From Betaproteobacteria bacterium (GTDB taxonomy: Bacteria > Pseudomonadota > Gammaproteobacteria > Burkholderiales > Usitatibacteraceae): a stretch of DNA of 8,164 nucleotides. The notes beneath the pieces are model-generated. The model had not been told where the DNA came from, ran no database searches, and saw nothing but the letters and a program-made list of their open reading frames with translations. This document shows positions 1 through 5,419 of the stretch, piece by piece. Position 1 is the stretch's first letter, and each line of letters begins with the position of its first letter. The DNA is taken from NCBI GenBank assembly GCA_003105245.1, contig PQAI01000233.1, positions 860-9,023 on the forward strand, in the 5' to 3' direction. The position numbers and the translations under genes were made by a program.

Positions 1-732
1 GATCTCGGCGAGCACCTGCATTTCGTCGGGCGCGGCCTCGACACGCGGCTCGCGGGATCGCTGCGGCTGGAGGGCGATCCCGGCGCGAACCTGCGCACGA
101 CGGGGACGATCCGTGCCGTGGGCGGCACCTACGACGCCTACGGGCGCACGCTCACGCTGGAGCGCGGGGCGCTCAATTTCCAGGGGGCGGTCGACAACCC
201 GGGCCTCAACATCCTGGCGCTGCGCAAGGGGCTGCCGGTGGAGGCGGGCGTCGAGGTGCTCGGGACGGTGGCGCGTCCCAAGGCGCGCCTGTACTCCACG
301 CCCGACGTGCCGGACCCGGAGAAGCTCGCCTGGCTGGTGCTGGGGCGCGGGCAGGGCGACGTCTCGGCGGCGGATGCCGCGACGCTGCTGTCCGCGGCGA
401 CTTCCATCCTCGGCGCCGACGCCCCGGGGCGCGGGAAGATCCTGGGAGGCCTGGGCATCGACCAGGTCTCGGTCGGCAGCGATTCCACGAGCCTGCTGGG
501 CACCATGCCGCAGAGCACCGTGGCCGGGCGCACGCGCTCCTCGACCACGGCCGACGTGGTGACCGTGGGAGCGCGGCTCACCGACGACATCCGCGTCTCC
601 TACATCCAGGGACTCGCCGACGCGGAAGGCTCGCTTCGCATCGCCTGGCAGTTCAGCCGCAGCCTCGAGTTCATCCTGCGCGCCGGCTACCGCGAGGGCA
701 TCGACGCCGTCTACCGCTTCTCCTTCAAGTAA
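1..732 (+). CDS. tamB: TamB (translocation/assembly module, DUF490) C-terminal part, 5' truncated
   Basis: The frame is open from base 1 and ends in TAA at 730-732, giving the last 243 residues of a protein that begins outside the window. An apparent GTG at 118 is internal. The sequence has the composition of a TamB C-terminus: repetitive beta-strand segments, a block reading LERGALNFQG (about residues 51-60), then PDVPDPEKLAWLVLGRG, a Gly/Ser-rich loop, and an ending of alternating strands closing with YRFSFK. In the family, TamB is an inner-membrane-anchored periplasmic protein of over 1000 residues. It pairs with the outer-membrane TamA and is implicated in outer-membrane protein assembly and phospholipid transport. 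The C-terminal DUF490 region is the part that contacts TamA. tamA would be expected just upstream, outside the window. Family assignment is firm; function is inferred from the family. Confidence 0.9.
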   Translation, partial: DLGEHLHFVGRGLDTRLAGSLRLEGDPGANLRTTGTIRAVGGTYDAYGRTLTLERGALNFQGAVDNPGLNILALRKGLPVEAGVEVLGTVARPKARLYSTPDVPDPEKLAWLVLGRGQGDVSAADAATLLSAATSILGADAPGRGKILGGLGIDQVSVGSDSTSLLGTMPQSTVAGRTRSSTTADVVTVGARLTDDIRVSYIQGLADAEGSLRIAWQFSRSLEFILRAGYREGIDAVYRFSFK

Positions 733-757
733 TCAGATCGGATTTGCCGATCTGATT
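731..757. terminator. Bidirectional hairpin between convergent tamB and tctC
   Basis: A perfect 11-bp inverted repeat (AATCAGATCGG, loop ATTTG, CCGATCTGATT) starts inside the tamB stop codon and lies 18 bp before the tctC stop on the other strand. Its position at a convergent gene junction suits a shared transcription terminator. There is no run of T after the stem on either strand, so it is not a canonical intrinsic terminator. It may instead act as a 3'-end stabilising hairpin. Confidence 0.6.
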
Positions 758-774
758 GCCTGCCTATCGCGCGC

Positions 775-1734
775 TCAATCGAGCTGGATGCCGGTGTCGC
801 GGACGAAGGTGCTCCACAGCGCGCCGTCGCGGCGGATGATGGCATCGAGCTCGTCGGGCGTGGTTCCCGTGCGCAGCAAGCCGATCTTCTCGAGGCGGGC
901 GCCCGTCTCGGGATCGCGAAGCGCGTCGTTCACCGACTTCGAGAGCCTGTCGGCGATCGCGCGCGGCGTCTTCGGCGGCGCGACGATGGCCTGCCACGTG
1001 GGCACGGAAAGGCCCGGCATTCCCGCCTCGGCGGCCGTGGGCACGCCGGGCAGCAGCGAGCTGCGCTGGCTCGTGAGCACGGCGAGCGCGCGAACCCGGC
1101 CCGACTGCACGTGCGGCAGGCCCGTGGAAGCCGGACCGATGTTCATCTGCAGCAGGCCGGAAACGAGATCCGGCATGAGTTGCGCCCCGCCCTTGTAGGG
1201 CACCTGCTCCAGCCTGGCACCGCTCGACCGTGCGAACTGCTCGCCGGCCAGCTGCTCGCTGATGGATCCGGAGCCGTAGGTGACCTTGGACGGGTTGGCG
1301 CGCGCGTAGGCCGCGAGTTCCGCCGCAGTCCTCGCCGGAACCTGGGCGTTCACGTAGAGGCAGAAGGGCAGCTCGCCGACGCCGGCGACCGGCGCGAACT
1401 CGGACAGCGTCGAGAAGGGCGGCTTCTTCATGAGCGAGGGAAGGGAAACCATCGATGCGGGCGTCCACAGGAGCGTGTAGCCGTCCGGCGGCGAGGCGTG
1501 CACGGCCTGCGCTGCGATCGCGCCGTTCGCCCCGGGCCGGTTCTCGACGACGACGGGCTGCGCGAGGGATTTCGCGAGGCCCTGCCCGACCGCGCGGGCC
1601 GCCGCATCCGAGGCGCCGCCCGCGGGGAAGGGCACGACGATCCGGATGGCCTTCTCGGGGTAGGCGCCCGAGGCGCTGGCGGCGACCATCACGGCCGCGG
1701 CGGCAAGGCGGGACAGCAGTCGCGTCGTCTTCAT
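775..1734 (-). CDS. Tripartite tricarboxylate transporter substrate-binding protein (Bug/TctC family)
   Basis: This is a 319-residue periplasmic binding protein. Residues 1 to about 23 form a Sec signal peptide: MKTTRLLSR, then an Ala/Val-rich core, cleaved near ASGA-Y. The mature part begins with the family hallmark YPEKAIRIVVPFPAGGASD (about residues 25-43). It continues with QPVVVENRPGANGAIAA, a DGYTLLWTPAS block, the VPYKGGAQLMPDL segment (about 197-209) and PGVPTAAEAGMPG, all typical of Bug proteins. Length matches the family. Such proteins bind small carboxylates or similar solutes; the ligand cannot be read from sequence. No TctA/TctB membrane genes lie nearby, so it is an orphan binding protein, as is common in betaproteobacteria. 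The ATG at 1734 has a GGAG ribosome site 6 nt upstream. It is divergent from the LysR gene, which probably controls it. Confidence 0.92.
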   Translation of the reverse strand: MKTTRLLSRLAAAAVMVAASASGAYPEKAIRIVVPFPAGGASDAAARAVGQGLAKSLAQPVVVENRPGANGAIAAQAVHASPPDGYTLLWTPASMVSLPSLMKKPPFSTLSEFAPVAGVGELPFCLYVNAQVPARTAAELAAYARANPSKVTYGSGSISEQLAGEQFARSSGARLEQVPYKGGAQLMPDLVSGLLQMNIGPASTGLPHVQSGRVRALAVLTSQRSSLLPGVPTAAEAGMPGLSVPTWQAIVAPPKTPRAIADRLSKSVNDALRDPETGARLEKIGLLRTGTTPDELDAIIRRDGALWSTFVRDTGIQLD

Positions 1735-1853
1735 GGCGGGCTCCGTGGTTTCGACGGCGCCAATCTAGGCAAGCCCGTCCGTTGCGGGAATACTCCGCCC
1801 GTAGAAGTCGGCGTGAACTTTCGGTTGAACCCCACCCGGCCCGGGAGGCCTCC
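1735..1853. promoter_or_regulatory. Divergent tctC/lysR control region with a candidate LysR box
   Basis: This 119-bp gap separates two divergent starts, the usual site for LysR autoregulation and target control. At 1791-1803 there is a T-N11-A motif built on a TAC-N7-GTA dyad, matching the generic LysR-type recognition pattern. A direct repeat TGAAC occurs at 1814-1818 and 1826-1830. On the minus strand a possible -10, TAGATT, lies at 1767-1762 toward tctC, but no good -35 is visible. Short motifs of this kind occur by chance, so only the role of the region is reasonably supported. Confidence 0.4.
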
Positions 1854-2858
1854 ATGGACAAGCTCCGCGCGCTCCAGTACTTCGTCATCGCCGCCGAGGA
1901 GGGCAGCCTTTCCGGCGCGGCCCGGCGCCTGGAGGTGAGCGTGCCCGCGGTGGCCAAGCTCGTCACCGCCCTCGAGCGCAGCGTCGGCACGGTCCTGTTC
2001 GAGCGCACCGCCCGCGGCCTGTCGCTCACTTCCGACGGCCAGCGATACGTGGAGGCCTGCGCGCCCGTGCTCGAGCAGCTCGAGGCGGCGGACGCGACGA
2101 TCCGGGCCGAGGCCGGGCGGCCGCGCGGTACCGTCGTCATCGGCGCTCCCGCCTTCCTCATGCAGCACCAGATCCTGCCGGCGCTGCCGGCCTTCCACGC
2201 CCGCTATCCCGACATCCTGGTCGACCACCGCGTGGTCAACCGCCCCGGCGACCCCTGGTCGGATCGCGTGGACGTCTTCCTGCTGATGGGCTGGCCCCAG
2301 GCGCCGGGGTTGGTGCACCGGCGCGTCGTGGAAACGCGTCTCGTCACGTGCGCGGCGCCGGCCTACTGGGCGGCGCACGGCCTGCCGAAGGAGCCCGACG
2401 ACATGGCGAAGTACACCTGCTTTCCCTTCCGCAACCCCGAGGGAACGACGGTCGACGTGTGGCACTACGTGCGCGGCGGGGAGCGGCGGACGGTGACTGT
2501 CCGCGGCTGGCTGGTGAGCGACCATCGCGACGTGGGCCTGCACGCCGTCCTCGACGGGCAGGGCGTGGGAAGGTTCACCGACCTGACCGTGCGCGAACAC
2601 CTTCGCGCCGGCCAGCTCGTGCAGGCGCTGGCGGACTGGGAAATGCTCGACGCGCCCCCCATCAACCTGATGTACCGTCCGGCCCACCGCCGCAATGCGC
2701 GCGTGCGCCCCTTCCTGGACTTCATCACGGAGCACTTCCGGCGCCAGGAGCTGGCGCGGGAAGGCGGCGCGGCGCTCGCGCCCGCCGCCAGGCCCCGCTG
2801 GTACGGGCGCAACCTCAGCCGGGCCTCGGCGGACAGGCCGCCGCGCGGCGGGCGATGA
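1854..2858 (+). CDS. LysR-family transcriptional regulator
   Basis: A 334-residue regulator. The N-terminal winged helix-turn-helix spans about residues 1-60, starting MDKLRALQYFVIAAEEGSLSG, with the helix-turn-helix AARRLEVSVPAVAKLVTALE and then the wing LFERTARGLSLTSDG. A linker helix and an effector-binding domain follow from about residue 90 (RGTVVIGAPAFL) to about 295, of the CrgA-like type. The ATG at 1854 is chosen because GGGAGG lies 5 nt upstream; the open frame further upstream runs into the divergent tctC gene. A basic, Pro/Arg-rich tail of about 35 residues (APAARPRWYGRNLSRAS and beyond) extends past the normal end of the fold. It most likely regulates the divergent binding-protein gene in response to a small ligand. 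Its stop abuts the convergent DUF302 gene with no gap. Confidence 0.9.
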   Translation: MDKLRALQYFVIAAEEGSLSGAARRLEVSVPAVAKLVTALERSVGTVLFERTARGLSLTSDGQRYVEACAPVLEQLEAADATIRAEAGRPRGTVVIGAPAFLMQHQILPALPAFHARYPDILVDHRVVNRPGDPWSDRVDVFLLMGWPQAPGLVHRRVVETRLVTCAAPAYWAAHGLPKEPDDMAKYTCFPFRNPEGTTVDVWHYVRGGERRTVTVRGWLVSDHRDVGLHAVLDGQGVGRFTDLTVREHLRAGQLVQALADWEMLDAPPINLMYRPAHRRNARVRPFLDFITEHFRRQELAREGGAALAPAARPRWYGRNLSRASADRPPRGGR

Positions 2859-3266
2859 CTACATCGCCGCGAGCGCTGCGACGACCTTCTCGCGCACCTG
2901 GCGCGCGAGAGGCTCGATGTCCTTGCGGCCGGTGAGGGTGACCATCGTCTCGGGGTCGAGAACGGAGACCACCGTCTTGCCGTCGGCGGGGTTCTCGTAG
3001 ACGGTGACGTTGCAGGGCAGCAGCAGCCCGATGTCGATCTCGCCCGACAGCGCCTGGAAGGCGAAGCCGGGGTTGCACGCGCCCAGGATCACGTACTTCG
3101 TGAAGTCCTTGTCGATCTTCTTCTTGAGCGTGGCCTTGACGTCGATCTCGGTGAGGATCCCGAAGCCCTGCTCCTTCAGCGTGGCGGTGACGCGCTCCAC
3201 GGCCTGCTCGTAGGGCATCGCGACGGTGCGCGAATAGCCGTAGTTGCCCTTCTTCACGTCCGACAT
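2859..3266 (-). CDS. DUF302 family protein
   Basis: A 135-residue protein with no signal peptide or membrane span. It matches the DUF302 pattern: YSRTVAMPYEQAVERVTATLKEQGFGILTEIDV at the N-terminus, then YVILGACNPGFAFQAL with Cys64, then IGLLLPCNVTVYE with Cys85, ending in a helix of Ala/Val residues. The two Cys positions, each before an Asn, are typical of the family. The biochemical function is unknown. DUF302 genes are often found beside sulfur-oxidation, redox or metal-resistance genes, and here it is next to an arsenic operon, but divergent from it. The ATG at 3266 has GGAG 7 nt upstream. A possible -10 element TAAAAT lies at 3307-3302 on the minus strand, without a clear -35. Confidence 0.88.
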   Translation of the reverse strand: MSDVKKGNYGYSRTVAMPYEQAVERVTATLKEQGFGILTEIDVKATLKKKIDKDFTKYVILGACNPGFAFQALSGEIDIGLLLPCNVTVYENPADGKTVVSVLDPETMVTLTGRKDIEPLARQVREKVVAALAAM

Positions 3267-3409
3267 GGCGTTTCTCCGTTTCCGAAAATCAGCAAACGCT
3301 TATTTTACCCCGGCATCCCGCCGGCGGCCCATTCCGCCGCCATCCGCGCGTGCAGGGCCGTGGTGTCGATGACGGGCACGGCGGCGTCGCCGGCATTCAA
3401 CGCGTCATG
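3267..3409. other. Intergenic region between DUF302 and the ars promoter
   Basis: No complete gene is supported here. The AT-rich part at 3280-3307 probably holds the DUF302 promoter on the minus strand. From 3406 to 3305 on the minus strand there is a stretch of about 33 codons ending in TAA (3307-3305) whose third positions are almost all G or C. It reads NAGDAAVPVIDTTALHARM and on to GMPG. It has no start codon with a ribosome site and is closed upstream by a stop. It could be the decayed end of a lost gene or chance in GC-rich DNA. Confidence 0.35.
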
Positions 3410-3437
3410 TTGACACCGGATTTATTTCGATTATCAT
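3410..3437 (+). promoter_or_regulatory. Sigma-70 type promoter of arsR-arsM
   Basis: A perfect -35 hexamer TTGACA (3410-3415) is separated by 16 bp from a -10 hexamer TATCAT (3432-3437). This is the best promoter in the window and lies in a locally AT-rich patch. Transcription would begin near 3444, placing the arsR start codon at 3467 about 23 nt downstream. That rules out an arsR start further upstream, although the frame is open back to 3350. Confidence 0.75.
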
Positions 3438-3444
3438 GGAAATA
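3423..3444. promoter_or_regulatory. Putative ArsR operator overlapping the -10 element
   Basis: A perfect 6-bp inverted repeat, TATTTC at 3423-3428 and GAAATA at 3439-3444, flanks a 10-bp centre containing the -10 hexamer. A dyad of this size over the -10 is where an ArsR/SmtB dimer would bind to block RNA polymerase. The binding itself is inferred. Confidence 0.5.
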
Positions 3445-3466
3445 CCGAAACAGGACGGAGGCCGCC

Positions 3467-3808
3467 TTGGGCAACCGGGAACCGGAAGACATCTCGCGCT
3501 TCGCGGACATGCTCTCCGCCATGGGAACCGAGCCGCGGCTTCGCATCATGCGCCTGCTCCTCTCCGCCCATCCCGAGGGGATGGTCGCGGGCGAGATCGG
3601 CAGCGCGCTCGACATCGCGGGCTCCACGCTCTCGCACCACCTCGAGAGGCTGCGCAACGAGGGCCTCGTCGACGTGCGCCGCGAAGGCACCTTCCTGTGG
3701 TACTCGGCCAACGCCGCGGCGCTGCAGGACTTGCTGCGCTTCCTCTACGCGGAATGCTGCACGCGAAGCGGCGCGTGCGAGCCGAGGAAGATCGTTTCCG
3801 CCGCCTGA
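3467..3808 (+). CDS. arsR: ArsR-family arsenite-responsive repressor
   Basis: A 113-residue winged-helix repressor of the ArsR/SmtB family. The start is TTG at 3467, with GGAGG 5 nt upstream and a promoter ending just before it; longer in-frame starts would lie inside or upstream of the promoter. Residues 9-35 (ISRFADMLSAMG, then EPRLRIMRLLLSA) form the first helices. The recognition helix is around IAGSTLSHHLERLRNEGLV, followed by the wing DVRREGTFLWYSAN. The classical ELCVCDL metal site of the E. coli type is absent; that segment reads MVAGEIG with no Cys. Instead Cys97, Cys98 and Cys104 near the C-terminus form a CC-x5-C pattern. Its spacing equals the three-Cys arsenite site known from Acidithiobacillus ferrooxidans ArsR. 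It should repress itself and arsM, with release on As(III) or similar thiophilic metalloids. Confidence 0.88.
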   Translation: MGNREPEDISRFADMLSAMGTEPRLRIMRLLLSAHPEGMVAGEIGSALDIAGSTLSHHLERLRNEGLVDVRREGTFLWYSANAAALQDLLRFLYAECCTRSGACEPRKIVSAA

Positions 3809-3821
3809 CGAAAGGAAAGCC

Positions 3822-4697
3822 ATGGACGCACCCCGGGACATGAAGGAAGCGGTACGCGAGCGGTACGGCGAGGCCGCGCGGCGCGTGAAGGAAGGCGCGG
3901 GCGGTTGCTGCGCGCCGGCCCCGGCCGCCTCGACTTGTTGCGCGCCCGCGCCCGCCGCCTCGAGCTGCTGCGGGACGGCGAGGGCCTCGTGGGGCTCTTG
4001 CGACCCGATCACCTCGAATCTCTATGACCCCTCGCAGGCGGGCGCCATTCCCGACACCGCGCTCGCCGCCTCGCTGGGCTGCGGCAATCCCACGGCGCTC
4101 GCGGAGCTGCGGCCCGGGGAGACCGTCCTCGACCTGGGCGCCGGCGGCGGCATCGACGTGCTGCTCTCCGCGCGGCGCGTGGGCCCGGCCGGCAGGGCCT
4201 TCGGCCTCGACATGACCGACGAGATGCTGGCACTCGCCGAGGAGAACAAGAGGAAGAGCGGCCTGGCGAACGTGCACTTCCTCAAGGGCGAGATCGAGGA
4301 CATCCCGCTGCCGGACGCGAGCGTGGACGTGGTCATCTCCAACTGCGTGATCAACCTCTCGGGCGACAAGGACCGCGTGCTGCGCGAGGCATTCCGCGTG
4401 CTCAGGCCCGGCGGGCGCTTCGCGGTCTCCGACGTCGTCGTGCGCGGCGAGATCCCGGCCGCGATCCGCCGAGACCTCGAGCTGTGGGCGGGCTGCATCG
4501 CCGGCGCCCTCTCGGAGGACGACTATCGCGCCAAGCTCGCGGCCGCGGGCTTCACCGACATCGGCGTCGAGGTGACGCGGGTCTACGGTGGCGAGGATGC
4601 CCTTGCCTTCCTCGCGGGCCGGGGGCTCGACGAGGCCGCGGTCGCCTCGGTCGACGGCAAGTTCGTCTCCGCCTTCATCCGCGCCCGCAAGCCCTGA
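3822..4697 (+). CDS. arsM: Arsenite S-adenosylmethionine methyltransferase ArsM
   Basis: A 291-residue cytosolic methyltransferase that transfers methyl groups from SAM to As(III), giving methylated and eventually volatile arsenicals. The Rossmann SAM site is VLDLGAGGGIDVLLSARRVG (about 102-121), with the acidic residue in FGLDMTDEM (about 127-135). The ArsM signature is DPITSNLYD (61-69), SLGCGNPTAL (Cys87), SNCVINLSGDKDRVLREAFRVL (Cys175) and ELWAGCIAGALSE (Cys225). Cys87, Cys175 and Cys225 correspond to the conserved arsenic-binding cysteines of the family. The N-terminal tail carries Cys-Cys pairs at 29-30, 39-40 and 49-50, plus Cys60, where most homologues show a single pair. AAGGAA lies 4 nt before the ATG, and the gene follows arsR by 13 bp, so the two are co-transcribed. 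No arsB/acr3 or arsC is visible. Confidence 0.95.
   Translation: MDAPRDMKEAVRERYGEAARRVKEGAGGCCAPAPAASTCCAPAPAASSCCGTARASWGSCDPITSNLYDPSQAGAIPDTALAASLGCGNPTALAELRPGETVLDLGAGGGIDVLLSARRVGPAGRAFGLDMTDEMLALAEENKRKSGLANVHFLKGEIEDIPLPDASVDVVISNCVINLSGDKDRVLREAFRVLRPGGRFAVSDVVVRGEIPAAIRRDLELWAGCIAGALSEDDYRAKLAAAGFTDIGVEVTRVYGGEDALAFLAGRGLDEAAVASVDGKFVSAFIRARKP
3906..3971 (+). repeat. 30-bp in-frame tandem repeat encoding Cys-Cys modules in arsM
   Basis: Two full 30-bp units (3906-3935 and 3936-3965) encode CCAPAPAAST and CCAPAPAASS. The next Cys-Cys pair (3966-3971) begins a third, diverged unit, CCGTARASWG. The DNA copies differ mostly at synonymous or near-synonymous positions, consistent with duplication followed by drift. 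Each unit places a vicinal cysteine pair every ten residues in a flexible Ala/Pro linker. Confidence 0.85.
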
Positions 4698-4794
4698 CGG
4701 GCCCGGCTCAAGGGCTGCCGCCGCACTCCAGGCGGATGTCGGCGTAGTGGCCCACCGCCTGCGTCCCAGTATCGGGTCAGGAGCGCAATCGATT
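4698..4794. other. Convergent arsM / carbonic anhydrase intergenic gap with weak hairpins
   Basis: A short convergent gap without a gene. An imperfect hairpin at 4758-4781 (CCTG and CCC pairing with GGG and CAGG around AGTATC) and a 5-bp stem CCGCC/GGCGG at 4718-4735 could mark transcript ends. Neither has a T run. On the minus strand a short coding-like tail reads TQAVGHYADIRLECGGSP then TGA (4710-4708), possibly a gene remnant. Confidence 0.3.
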
Positions 4795-5412
4795 TCAGGG
4801 TTCCAGGAACCGGACGCGGCCGGTCTCGAGTTCGTAGATGGCGCCGACGAGCTTCATCGCGCTCGTCGCGCCCACGGCCTTCACTTCCGGCGTTTCGCGC
4901 AGCGTCCGCAGCGTCCAGCGCACGTTGGACTCCACGGCGGCATGGAGCAGGTCCCCGGGCGGCTGCGTGCCGTCGAGACCGTCCAGCGCCGGCAGGATGT
5001 TCTCGACGAGGAGCTCGATCCGGCTCTTGTGCTCCGCGCCGTGGAACTTCGAGGCGATCGCGGCCTCCACCGCCCCGCAGCCCTCGTGCCCCATGACGAC
5101 GAAGAGGGGCGTGCGCAGGTGGGCGCCGGCGTACTGCAGCGTCCCGAAGATCGCGCTCCCGAGCACGTTGCCCGCGACGCGCACGACGAAGAGCTCGCCC
5201 AGGTGCGCGTCGAAGATCACCTCCGGCGGCACGCGGCTGTCGCTGCAGCCGAGGATGGTGGCGTAGGGCTGCTGGCCCTTGGTGAGGTCGGCCAGGACCT
5301 CCTTCTGCACCGTCGGGAAATGCGCCTCGCCGTTCACGAAGCGCGCGTTGCCTTCCTTGAGGCGCTCGAGCGCCTGTTCGGCGGTCCAGGGATGGGAATT
5401 TTCGTTCGCCAA
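4795..5412 (-). CDS. Beta-class carbonic anhydrase
   Basis: A 205-residue cytosolic zinc enzyme interconverting CO2 and bicarbonate. The active-site motif CSDSRVPPE places the zinc ligand Cys56 and the catalytic Asp58/Arg60 pair. GHEGCGAV supplies the other zinc ligands, His109 and Cys112. VRVAGNV (77-83) and LEPx-type end elements fit the family, and the length is typical of the small bacterial beta form. The start is TTG at 5412, giving MANENSHPWTAEQALERLKEGN, which aligns with a normal N-terminus. There is no ATG nearby and only a weak purine-rich stretch (GAGCGAG) upstream. The start follows the lipocalin stop by 7 nt, so translation probably depends on coupling. It is the last gene of a four-gene leftward operon. 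The enzyme call is firm; the physiological link to its operon partners is not known. Confidence 0.95.
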   Translation of the reverse strand: MANENSHPWTAEQALERLKEGNARFVNGEAHFPTVQKEVLADLTKGQQPYATILGCSDSRVPPEVIFDAHLGELFVVRVAGNVLGSAIFGTLQYAGAHLRTPLFVVMGHEGCGAVEAAIASKFHGAEHKSRIELLVENILPALDGLDGTQPPGDLLHAAVESNVRWTLRTLRETPEVKAVGATSAMKLVGAIYELETGRVRFLEP

Positions 5413-5419
5413 GGCTCGC

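Noticed and set aside
1455..1853. N-terminal extension of the lysR frame
   Set aside because: It runs antisense through the tctC signal region with Arg-rich low-complexity translation. ATG 1854 starts a normal LysR helix-turn-helix with a good ribosome site.
3350..3466. Longer arsR starting at GTG 3350
   Set aside because: The -35 and -10 elements lie within this stretch, so it would not be in the transcript. TTG 3467 has GGAGG at the right distance.
3906..3995. Short tandem repeat as a CRISPR or regulatory repeat
   Set aside because: The 30-bp period is in frame, without unique spacers, and encodes the Cys-Cys modules of arsM.
3434..4277. Minus-strand open frames across arsR and arsM
   Set aside because: They are shadows of two well-supported genes; the translations are repetitive and Arg/Ala-rich.
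4718..4781. Intrinsic terminator between arsM and carbonic anhydrase
   Set aside because: The stems are short or interrupted and no T run follows on either strand; recorded only as weak hairpins.
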